Origin: Kiritimatiellia bacterium
GTDB taxonomy: Bacteria > Verrucomicrobiota > Kiritimatiellia > RFP12 > UBA3636
Length of the DNA: 22,100 nucleotides
Direction of reading: 5' to 3'
Assembly (NCBI GenBank): GCA_016295275.1
Contig: JAEDLN010000010.1
Span: 1 to 22,100, forward strand
The first letter of the stretch is position 1. Each line of letters begins with the position of its first letter. The notes under the pieces are model-generated. The model was not told the DNA's origin. It did not search any database and was given only the letters and a program-made list of their open reading frames with translations. The translations under genes were made by a program, and so were the position numbers. Positions 15,373-22,100 of the stretch are shown piece by piece.

Positions 15373-17817
15373 ATGGATACCGATTTCCTCCCGCTCTTTT
15401 CCATGCCGGAAAGCAAGACGCCGGCTCCCCCCGAAAAAAACGACACGTCCCTCCCGTCTGCGGGAAATTCAGAGGCGGCCCGTCGCGCGGCCTACTTGTG
15501 CGCGGAAATCAATCGTCACACGATTCTCTATTATCGGGATGCCGCTCCCGAAATCACCGATGCCCAATTCGATGCCATGATGCACGAACTGGAAGCCATC
15601 GAGAAAGCACATCCCGAACTGCGATCCCCCGATTCTCCAACGCAACGCGTTGGCGGCGCGCCAACCGACGGATTCGAACCCTTTACCCACCTGCAACCCA
15701 TGCAGTCGCTGGAGAATACCTACCATAGAGGCGATCTCGAGGGCTACGATGCAATGGTGCGACAGCTGACGGGGCTTCCCATCGTATCCTACGCCGTTGA
15801 GGCCAAAATCGACGGTCTCGCCTTTTGCGCCATCTACCAAAAAGGCGTTCTCAAGGTGGCCGCTACCCGTGGCGATGGTATCGAAGGAGACGACATCACC
15901 GCCAATATCCGAACCATTCGGGCCCTTCCGCTCACCATCCCCTGCAAGGCGGAACGTCTGGAGGTCAGAGGCGAAATCTATATGACAAAAAAAGGGTTCC
16001 TGGAATTGACGCGCCAACAGGAAGCACTCGGCGAAACACCCTTCCGGAACCCGCGCAATGCCGCCGCCGGCTCGATTCGCCTGCTCAACCCGCAACTCGT
16101 CGCCAAACGCCCGCTGAGCGTCATTCTCTACGGAATGGGGCTCAATGACGGTGTTCCGGAAATGAAGACGCACATGGAAATGACCCGCTTTCTCCATGAA
16201 CAGGGTTTCCCCGTCCAGCCGCGCGTCATCCTTTGCAATGGAATCGCAGAGGTGCTCGATGCTATCTCGAAAATCGAAAAACTCCGACACTCCTTCCCGT
16301 TCGAAATGGACGGCGCCGTCATCAAGGTGAACGACCGCTCGCTCTACGCTCCCCTCGGCTCGACCGCCAAAGCTCCGCGCTGGGCACGCGCGTTCAAATA
16401 CGCTCCGGAACAGGCCGAAACCATCATCGAGGCCATCTCGATCCAGGTCGGTCGCACCGGCGTCCTTACCCCCGTTGCAGAACTGCGCACCGTAGACCTC
16501 TGCGGCTCCCGCATCTCTCGCGCCACTCTTCATAACGAGGACGATATTCACCGGAAAGACATTCGCATCGGCGATCATGTCCTCATTGAAAAAGCCGGTG
16601 AAGTCATCCCCGCCGTTGCCGCAGTCCTGACCGACAAACGAACCGGCACCGAGCGCGAATTCAAAATGCCCGAAACATGCCCCGTATGCGGCGCCCCCGT
16701 CGAACGGCTTCCGGGCGAAGTCGCCGTCCGTTGCTCAAACTACCTCTGCTCCGCTCGCCTGACCGCTCGTCTGGAACATTTTGCCGACGCCGATGCGCTG
16801 GATATCCGCGGAATCGGTCCCCGCGTCGCCGCCGCCCTCGTCGCGCAAAAACTGCTTACCCGCCCCATGGAGCTGTTCGACATCCCGGAGGTCATTCTCA
16901 GTATGCTCGATCTCGATTCTGCCGACGCCTCCAGTCTGCCCGCGGAAATCCTCCCGACCGAGCCGGGCAACTTCCTTTTCGCGGAAACGGACGCTTCCTC
17001 TTCCTCTTCCCCCGAAAGCACCACCGTGCGGCGCCTCGGTGCGGCAAACGCCCGCCAAATCGCGCAAGCCCTTCAAAAAGCCCGCACCCAACCCCTTGCA
17101 CGCTGGCTCTTCGCTCTCGGCATTCCCGGTATCGGCAATTCCGTCGCCAAGGATATCGCCTCATGCCACTCGGATCTTGAAGCCCTCGCGTCTTCTCCGC
17201 TCCTCTCTATCGCTTCCGAACTCTACCGACTGATCGATCTGCTCCCATCCCTTTCTCCGCGTTCCGCAACGGTGAAGGCCCTTTCCATTTCCGAACGCCT
17301 GGAAACGCAGAAACGCTTCGAGGAGACATCCGCGAAAATTGACGAACTGAAACAGAAACTCATCAACGCCGGAATCGCCAAACAAACCAAAGCCGGCACG
17401 TTCTCGTGCCTCCTGAAGCCCGAGGCCGTTCGCTCCATTGTCGACTTTTTCGCCGAACCCGTCGGCCAACAATTCCTTTCCGACATGCGGCGCCTCGGCA
17501 TCAATCCAGTCGGACGGCAAACGCCCCTTTCGACAACCGCCACCAAGGAGGGAGACCCCTTCTCCGGACGCTCGATTGCCATCACCGGCTCCTTCCATGA
17601 ATACAAGCGGAGAGACCTGATCTCCCTTCTCGAATCCCGCGGGGCAAAAGTTGTCTCCAGCGTTTCCAAAGCAACCGCCTTGCTGATCGTCGGCGAAAAC
17701 CCCGGAGAGGATAAAACCTCCGCAGCCCAACGCTTCCAAACGCCGCTCATGGACGAAACCGAACTCCGCAAAATACTCGGTCTTCCGCCCGTCCAGACCA
17801 CGCTCTTCGGAAACTAG
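15373..17817 (+). CDS. ligA: NAD-dependent DNA ligase, long form
   Basis: An 814-residue ligase, well above the usual 660-700. It seals nicks in replication and repair using NAD. Visible are the Ia domain (NRHTILYYRDAAPEITDAQFD), SLENTY, the adenylated Lys145 in EAKIDG, RGDGIEGDD, RGEIYM and the OB fold (QVGRTGVLTPVAEL). The zinc finger has Cys436, Cys439, Cys454 and Cys459, and the helix-hairpin-helix (HhH) part includes GIPGIGNSVAKDIA near residue 583. A BRCT domain lies at about 727-805 (GRSIAITGSF, GAKVVSSVSKAT). Extra length is in a 30-residue N-terminal tail, a Ser-rich insert near 515-555, and a long, probably helical insert at about 608-685 where the last HhH motif is usually found. 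The glycosyltransferase starts 21 bases after its stop. Confidence 0.96.
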   Translation: MDTDFLPLFSMPESKTPAPPEKNDTSLPSAGNSEAARRAAYLCAEINRHTILYYRDAAPEITDAQFDAMMHELEAIEKAHPELRSPDSPTQRVGGAPTDGFEPFTHLQPMQSLENTYHRGDLEGYDAMVRQLTGLPIVSYAVEAKIDGLAFCAIYQKGVLKVAATRGDGIEGDDITANIRTIRALPLTIPCKAERLEVRGEIYMTKKGFLELTRQQEALGETPFRNPRNAAAGSIRLLNPQLVAKRPLSVILYGMGLNDGVPEMKTHMEMTRFLHEQGFPVQPRVILCNGIAEVLDAISKIEKLRHSFPFEMDGAVIKVNDRSLYAPLGSTAKAPRWARAFKYAPEQAETIIEAISIQVGRTGVLTPVAELRTVDLCGSRISRATLHNEDDIHRKDIRIGDHVLIEKAGEVIPAVAAVLTDKRTGTEREFKMPETCPVCGAPVERLPGEVAVRCSNYLCSARLTARLEHFADADALDIRGIGPRVAAALVAQKLLTRPMELFDIPEVILSMLDLDSADASSLPAEILPTEPGNFLFAETDASSSSSPESTTVRRLGAANARQIAQALQKARTQPLARWLFALGIPGIGNSVAKDIASCHSDLEALASSPLLSIASELYRLIDLLPSLSPRSATVKALSISERLETQKRFEETSAKIDELKQKLINAGIAKQTKAGTFSCLLKPEAVRSIVDFFAEPVGQQFLSDMRRLGINPVGRQTPLSTTATKEGDPFSGRSIAITGSFHEYKRRDLISLLESRGAKVVSSVSKATALLIVGENPGEDKTSAAQRFQTPLMDETELRKILGLPPVQTTLFGN

Positions 17818-17838
17818 TCCGAAACGGTTCCTCTCCTC

Positions 17839-18831
17839 ATGACGCAATCGCCCCAAGACTTCGTCTGCGCCCCGATCCTGCTGATCGCCTTTATTCGGCC
17901 GGATCTCTTGCGCGACCAAATCGACCGCTTGCGCCCGATCCGCCCATCCCGGCTGTTTGTCGCCATCGACGGACCGCGTTCCGACCATCCCGGCGATGAC
18001 GCTCTCTGCGCCGAATGCCGCAATGCCACGCGCGAAATCGATTGGCCTTGCTCCGTGCAGATTCTCGCCCAACCCGTCAATCTCGGAATCGTCAAGGCCA
18101 TTCCTACCGCTCTCCGCTGGTTCTTCTCCCATGTCGAGGGCGGCATCATCCTCGAAGACGATTGCCTTTTCCACCCCGCCTTTCTCCGCTTCGCGTCCGA
18201 GCTGCTCGTTCGCTACGCCGACACCCCGGAAATCGGTGCCATCTCCGGAAACAACTTCTATCATACCCAAACCGATCCTTCGACGGCGTACCATTTCTCC
18301 CGGGAACTCGGAATCTGGGGCTGGGCGGCATGGCGCCGGACGATCCGTGATTTCTACGAGGATATCCACGCCTACGAACCGGATTTCAAACAGCTTTGCC
18401 GCGAAAATTTGCTCTGCTACCAAGGTCGTTTGCGCATTCGCCGCATGATGGAACAGCAACTCCGCCATTGCACGACTTGGGACCTTCAGCTCCAACTCTC
18501 GTTCTTCCGCCGAAAACTCCTCGTCATCCGTCCTGTCGAAAACCTCTCCGGAAACGTCGGCTGCGGCTTGGGTGAAAAAGCCACCAATACCGGCGGATAC
18601 TGCTATGACCGGAATCTCTTCTCTAGCGCCTCCTCCGTCATGCGACCGCTTGTCCCGCCCGCAACCCTCGAACGCGATCTGGTATCCGACCGAAAGACGC
18701 AACAGCGAGCCTTCGGCATTCTCCCTCGCATTCTGACCTTCGCCGGATGCAAATTCCCTTTTCTCCGCCCGCTGATCGAACGCATCTTTCCCCCTCTCGA
18801 ACGAATGGCGCCTTGGCTCTTTTACCTCTAG
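17839..18831 (+). CDS. Glycosyltransferase, family 2 / GNT-I-like (HlpA-like)
   Basis: A 330-residue protein. The N-terminal half has a nucleotide-sugar fold: PILLIAFIRPDLL, RLFVAIDGPRSDHPGD, ILAQPVNLGIVKAI, then the acidic ILEDDCLFHPAF near residue 105, which matches the metal-binding EDD of this group. It continues with ISGNNFYH and GIWGWAAWRRT, which recall bacterial proteins once annotated as hemolysin-like HlpA and later as glycosyltransferases. No signal peptide or clear membrane helix is seen. It probably adds a sugar to a surface polysaccharide or lipid-linked chain on the cytoplasmic side; donor and acceptor are unknown. It starts 21 bases after ligA and may be in the same transcript, with no functional link apparent. 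Confidence 0.8.
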   Translation: MTQSPQDFVCAPILLIAFIRPDLLRDQIDRLRPIRPSRLFVAIDGPRSDHPGDDALCAECRNATREIDWPCSVQILAQPVNLGIVKAIPTALRWFFSHVEGGIILEDDCLFHPAFLRFASELLVRYADTPEIGAISGNNFYHTQTDPSTAYHFSRELGIWGWAAWRRTIRDFYEDIHAYEPDFKQLCRENLLCYQGRLRIRRMMEQQLRHCTTWDLQLQLSFFRRKLLVIRPVENLSGNVGCGLGEKATNTGGYCYDRNLFSSASSVMRPLVPPATLERDLVSDRKTQQRAFGILPRILTFAGCKFPFLRPLIERIFPPLERMAPWLFYL

Positions 18832-18866
18832 ACGGAATCGTCGCCAAACGAATGACGACTTCCGTC
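18831..18866 (+). terminator. Strong hairpin at the glycosyltransferase stop, without a T-run
   Basis: GACGGAATCGTC pairs with GACGACTTCCGTC (12 pairs with one bulged base) around an 11-base loop. It begins at the last base of the stop codon. No T-run follows, so it may act as an mRNA 3'-end stabiliser or help factor-dependent termination rather than work as a classical intrinsic terminator. Confidence 0.45.
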
Positions 18867-18897
18867 ATCTCACGTTCGCTTCCATCCCTCGCATCCC

Positions 18898-18941
18898 AAA
18901 AAGAATCCGTCAATGCCGGATCGACCGGAATTGGCGGATTC
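18898..18941 (-). terminator. Strong intrinsic terminator of the paaK-fucosidase unit, probably bidirectional
   Basis: A 17-position stem (18903-18919 with 18925-18941; one G-T pair, one G-A mismatch) has a 5-base loop. On the minus strand it is followed by TTTTT, about 48 bases after the fucosidase stop. On the plus strand the tail is TCGTTTGG, so it could also back up termination of the aroA-glycosyltransferase unit. Confidence 0.75.
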
Positions 18942-18988
18942 TCGTTTGGTTGCCTCCCGCAACGAAGACGGAAAAGGTTTAGAACGAT

Positions 18989-20296
18989 CTACTTGAGGAA
19001 AATCTCAATGACGGGAACCTCGACCGCAGGCGGAACCGAGGGCAATACAATCGCAACTTCGTCCGGGGTCGTTTGCGCTTTCTGGAAATCGCACAGCCCC
19101 GTGCAAATCTCCGAATGATCATGCAAGAACCGCATGTATTCGATCTTTCCGGCAAGATTCTTCGCGTAGATGCATTTGTACGGCCACGAAAGAATGTGGA
19201 GATACAGACGCTTCGTTTCCGCATTGTACGTGTAGGCGCACCCGCTCGGCGGAATAAACGCCTCCGGCGCGGCACCGCATCCGTAAATCGAATCGCTGTG
19301 ATAGCGCATCCACTTGCCGATGTCACGCAATCGGTCCATCGCACGCGCATCAAATTCGCCACGCGCCGTAGGTCCGACATTGAGCAGAAGATTGCCGTCC
19401 TTCGATACGCAATCGATCAGCGTGCGAATGATTTCACCCGCAGGACGCCAGGAATACTCGTCGCGATGATACCCCCAAGAACCTGAAAAGGTCTGGCAGG
19501 CTTCCCATACGACAGGCTTTCCATCGCGATCCTTGACGACCCGTGGCGGGGTATACTGCTCCGGGGTGACAACGTCGCCGGTTCCCGGCAAATCCAGACG
19601 ATCGTCGAGAATGACGTACGGTGCCAGGGAACGGACCGTTTCCAGCAGTTTCTCGCTCTCCCAGGCAAGACGACCCTTGCCGAGAGCAAAATTCTCCGGA
19701 TGCTCCCGGTCGGGATAGGAAAAATCAAACCAGAGAATGTCTACGGGACCATACTGCGTCAACAATTCCGTCACCTGCTCACGCATGTACTTCGCGTAAA
19801 CGGCTTGCTCGCGCCCCTTGTTCATCTCCGCAATCTTCTCGTCGCCAATCGCACGATAGGGCCCGATACGATTGTCGACAAAGTTCATCGGATGATGCCA
19901 ATCCAGCAGCGAATAGTAGAAGCCGACATGCAAACCATGCGAACGGAACGCATCGACCATCGGTCGAAGCAAATCCCGCTTCGCAAGCGTATTCGGCGCC
20001 TTGTAATCGGTCTGCTTGGTATCCCAAAGGCAGAAGCCTTCATGGTGCTTCGTCGTGATCACAAAATACTGCATACCCGCATCGGCCGCCGCCTTCGCCC
20101 AGACTTCCGGATCGTACAGGTCCGGATTGAAATGCTTGAAATAGCGGCGCTCGTATTCCTCTGTCGGAATATGCTCAATGTGCATGATCCACTCGTTGCG
20201 GGCAGCGCCCGCATAAAGCCCCCAGTGGATGAACATGCCGAACCGGGCTTTCGTAAACCATTTGGTCCGGTTGCTCGATGGATTTTGTTGCTGCAT
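18989..20296 (-). CDS. Alpha-L-fucosidase, family GH29
   Basis: A 435-residue glycoside hydrolase that removes L-fucose from glycans. The GH29 barrel is clear: WFTKARFGMFIHWGLYAG near residues 13-30, YFVITTKHHEGFCLWDT (His84-His85), GLHVGFYYSLLDWHHP, then VDILWFDFSYP with the predicted nucleophile Asp191, and WEACQTFSGSWGYH. The segment DGNLLLNVGPTARGEFD, a family hallmark, closes the barrel and a short beta domain follows. No signal peptide is visible, so a cytoplasmic enzyme acting on imported fuco-oligosaccharides is inferred; many fucosidases are exported. The gene lies 28 bases downstream of paaK on the same strand and is followed by a strong terminator. Confidence 0.94.
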   Translation of the reverse strand: MQQQNPSSNRTKWFTKARFGMFIHWGLYAGAARNEWIMHIEHIPTEEYERRYFKHFNPDLYDPEVWAKAAADAGMQYFVITTKHHEGFCLWDTKQTDYKAPNTLAKRDLLRPMVDAFRSHGLHVGFYYSLLDWHHPMNFVDNRIGPYRAIGDEKIAEMNKGREQAVYAKYMREQVTELLTQYGPVDILWFDFSYPDREHPENFALGKGRLAWESEKLLETVRSLAPYVILDDRLDLPGTGDVVTPEQYTPPRVVKDRDGKPVVWEACQTFSGSWGYHRDEYSWRPAGEIIRTLIDCVSKDGNLLLNVGPTARGEFDARAMDRLRDIGKWMRYHSDSIYGCGAAPEAFIPPSGCAYTYNAETKRLYLHILSWPYKCIYAKNLAGKIEYMRFLHDHSEICTGLCDFQKAQTTPDEVAIVLPSVPPAVEVPVIEIFLK

Positions 20297-20324
20297 GGAT
20301 AATGATGGAAGATGGCTGATCGGT

Positions 20325-21665
20325 TTATTTCTGGACGCGCAAATCGACGACGCGACGAATCTTTCCTTCCGAACGCGGAAGCGTGTGCGGTTCGCACAGC
20401 GTAATCGTGGCCGTCAATCCGGTGATGGACTTCACGGCCGCCCCGATCCGCTTGCGAAGATCCTCGAGATGACGCATGTCGTCGGAAAAATTCTCGGGCG
20501 TAATCTCAACCTTGATTTCCAACATGTCAAGCGCACCCGTCGGCGTGACGACAATCTGATAGTGCGGCATCACCTCCGGAATGGAAAGCAACCCGGATTC
20601 TACCTGCGAGGGGAATAGGTTGACGCCATGGACGATGATCATGTCGTCCGAACGGGCATTGATACGCTGAATGGTGCGAATCGTGCGCCCGCAGGGACAC
20701 GGCTCCGGATTGATGCGCGTGAGATCGCGCGTGCGATACCGAATCATCGGGCATCCCGTACGGTCGAGCGTCGTAAAGACCAATTCGCCATATTCGCCGT
20801 CGGGCAACGGCTCGAGCGTTTCGGGATCGATGATCTCCGGATAGAAGTGATCTTCGAAAATGTGCAAGCCCGTGCGATGCTCGCAATCGCCGCCGACACC
20901 GGGACCCGCAATTTCCGTCAGTCCGTAAATGTCGTGCGCGACAAGTCCCGTATACTCTTCGATTTTGGAACGCATCTCTTCCGTCCAAGGCTCGGCGCCG
21001 AAGAAGCCATGCTTGAGCTTCATTTCCTTGCGGAAGTCGATGCCCTTCTTGTGCCCTTCGTCGATAATGTGAAGGAAATACGAGGGCGTGCAGCAAATGG
21101 TCGTGACACCCAAATCGCGCATCAACATGATCTGGCGATCGGTATTTCCGCCGGAAATCGGCAAAACCGCGCAACCAATGCCTTCCGCTCCGTAATGCAA
21201 GCCAAGACCGCCCGTAAACAAGCCATAGCCGTAAGCAACCTGGACAATGTCATTGGCGGAAACACCCCCCATTGCAAGACAGCGCATCACCCCTTGTTGC
21301 CAAACTTTGATGTCATTCATCGTATTGGGAATCACAATGGGCTTGCCCGTTGTTCCCGAAGAGCACTGATAGCGGACAACCTCTTCATTGGGAGCCGCCT
21401 GCAACCCCGTCGGGTACTCATCCCGCAAATCGACCTTTTTCGAAAAGGGCAACAGACGGATGTCCTTCAGCGTTTTGATGTGCTCGGGACGAACCCCGAG
21501 CTCGTCGCAACGGCGCCGGAACAACCGCTGACGCTCGTATGCGTAGCGTACGATGTTTTGCAACCGGTGAAGCTGTATCTCGCGCAACTTCTCCCGGGGA
21601 ATGTAGTCAAGAGCGGAAACCGGATGAACAGGAATGGCGTTGTCCGTAGCAAATGTGAAACTCAT
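20325..21665 (-). CDS. paaK: Phenylacetate-CoA ligase (PaaK-like acyl-CoA ligase)
   Basis: A 446-residue AMP-forming enzyme that activates an aryl acid such as phenylacetate with ATP and CoA. Motifs: RLQNIVRYAYERQRLFRRR at the N-terminus, the phosphate loop SSGTTGKP at residues 102-108, GYGLFTGGLGLHYGAE, FGAEPWTEEMR, YGLTEIAGPG, RYRTRDLT followed by PCPCGRT, and the C-terminal EGKIRRV with the likely catalytic lysine. In many anaerobes such enzymes sit beside indolepyruvate oxidoreductase and serve aromatic amino acid fermentation; here that partner is not in the window, and the neighbour is a fucosidase. Exact substrate is inferred. A promoter lies at 21702-21730; there is no clear ribosome site before ATG 21665. 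Confidence 0.9.
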   Translation of the reverse strand: MSFTFATDNAIPVHPVSALDYIPREKLREIQLHRLQNIVRYAYERQRLFRRRCDELGVRPEHIKTLKDIRLLPFSKKVDLRDEYPTGLQAAPNEEVVRYQCSSGTTGKPIVIPNTMNDIKVWQQGVMRCLAMGGVSANDIVQVAYGYGLFTGGLGLHYGAEGIGCAVLPISGGNTDRQIMLMRDLGVTTICCTPSYFLHIIDEGHKKGIDFRKEMKLKHGFFGAEPWTEEMRSKIEEYTGLVAHDIYGLTEIAGPGVGGDCEHRTGLHIFEDHFYPEIIDPETLEPLPDGEYGELVFTTLDRTGCPMIRYRTRDLTRINPEPCPCGRTIRTIQRINARSDDMIIVHGVNLFPSQVESGLLSIPEVMPHYQIVVTPTGALDMLEIKVEITPENFSDDMRHLEDLRKRIGAAVKSITGLTATITLCEPHTLPRSEGKIRRVVDLRVQK

Positions 21666-21701
21666 AGCAAGAATAACAAGGGGTAGAAATCAATCGTATG
21701 T

Positions 21702-21730
21702 AGCATACCAACTTCCTTTCATCACCGCAA
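21702..21730 (-). promoter_or_regulatory. Promoter for the paaK-fucosidase unit
   Basis: On the minus strand: -35 TTGCGG (3 of 6), a 17-base spacer, -10 TATGCT (4 of 6). Expected start near 21695, leaving about 30 bases of leader before the paaK ATG at 21665. Confidence 0.45.
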
Positions 21731-21828
21731 CACTTCCCCCTTCACACCCTTATCCACCCCATTCTTCACGAGCCTCATCGCCGCGTGTGGCATTGTCGTC
21801 CCGCCTCTGTTCCCATTGCACGGTCCCG

Positions 21829-21914
21829 TGGCGCGGTCTATTTGCCCCGCGATCCTGTTGCACGGTCCATTTGCCCCGCGATCCTGTTGCGCGGGCTATT
21901 TGCCATGCGGTCCG
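21829..21914. repeat. Three tandem copies of a 29-base GC-rich unit (unit A)
   Basis: Copies at 21829-21857, 21858-21886 and 21887-21914 (28 bases) share the pattern TTGCRCGGTCYATTTGCC followed by CCGCGATCCTG or ATGCGGTCCG. A fourth copy lies at 22064-22092, and a partial one (CCCATTGCACGGTCCCG) at 21812-21828. No spacer separates the tandem copies, so this is not CRISPR-like. Open frames on the minus strand through this region are low-complexity and rejected as genes. Confidence 0.85.
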
Positions 21915-21956
21915 TTGCGGTAGCGCGCGATGCTCGCCCGTCGGGGCTCCCGACTC

Positions 21957-22059
21957 GCGCCGCCGTGCCCCGTGGTTGTGCGCACCGCCCGTATCCCGTG
22001 CCCGTGTGCGCCGCCGTGCCCCGTGGTCGTGCGCACCCGCCCGTATCCCGTGCCTGTGT
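21957..22059. repeat. Two tandem copies of a 51-base GC-rich unit (unit B)
   Basis: Copies at 21957-22007 and 22008-22059 are nearly identical (the second has one extra C and two or three substitutions); each contains GCCGTGCCCCGTGG, GTGCGCAC and CGCCCGTATCCCGTGCC. They sit between unit A copies 3 and 4. GTGCGCAC is a perfect 8-base palindrome in both copies. Confidence 0.85.
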
Positions 22060-22100
22060 CTCATTGCGCGGTCCATTTGCCATGCGGTCCCGTGGCGGTA

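Larger units (their letters stand above)
21731..22100. other. Non-coding, repeat-rich region running off the right edge
   Basis: Upstream of the paaK promoter, about 370 bases hold no convincing gene. The part from about 21776 is the composite A/B repeat array. The last bases (GGTCCCGTGGCGGTA, 22086-22100) resemble the sequence that precedes the first unit A copy, so the array probably continues beyond the window. Confidence 0.6.

Noticed and set aside
21750..22083. Open frames of 108 and 81 codons on the minus strand across the repeat array.
   Set aside because: Composition is Arg/Gly/Ala-rich low complexity created by GC-rich repeats; both frames are open at once and neither resembles a protein family.
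21829..22092. CRISPR array.
   Set aside because: Repeat units are directly adjacent with no unique spacers, are imperfect, and no cas genes are present.

Overview
The window looks like a piece of chromosome from a bacterium of the Planctomycetes-Verrucomicrobia-Chlamydiae (PVC) group, most likely Verrucomicrobiota, Kiritimatiellota or Lentisphaerota. The best marker is a 51-residue basic protein at 10004-10159. From memory it matches the small basic protein family (TIGR04137) known from Verrucomicrobia and Chlamydiae. Other hints are moderately high GC, few clear Shine-Dalgarno sites, and housekeeping genes mixed with cytosolic glycosidases. No plasmid, phage, transposon, CRISPR, tRNA or rRNA feature was seen.

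Left part (1-8150, + strand): the 3' end of dprA, a Gfo/Idh/MocA oxidoreductase, topA (DNA topoisomerase I with an unusual zinc-free C-terminus), a Prc/Tsp-type periplasmic protease translationally coupled to an orphan OppC/DppC-type permease, and a GNAT acetyltransferase reading frame interrupted by an in-frame TGA.

Middle part (8359-12632): an MFS transporter on the minus strand diverges from the small basic protein gene across a 400-base promoter region (343 bases if the upstream MFS start is used). Then come a minus-strand GH36-type alpha-galactosidase and an overlapping GNAT gene (ATGA).

Right part (12920-18866, + strand): aroA and aroC (the last two steps of the shikimate pathway), ligA (NAD-dependent DNA ligase, unusually long) and a glycosyltransferase, closely spaced and probably one transcription unit. 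The aroA promoter lies so close to the ATG that the transcript should be leaderless. A convergent junction with two strong hairpins separates this unit from a minus-strand pair, paaK (phenylacetate-CoA ligase type) and a GH29 alpha-L-fucosidase.

The last 350 bases (21750-22100) are a GC-rich composite array of two repeat units (about 29 and 51 bases) that runs off the window. Short words from it recur in other intergenic gaps here, which suggests a dispersed intergenic repeat family. I found no clear multi-gene novel system. The items most worth a second look are this repeat array, the topA C-terminal repeats, the interrupted GNAT gene and the PVC small basic protein.
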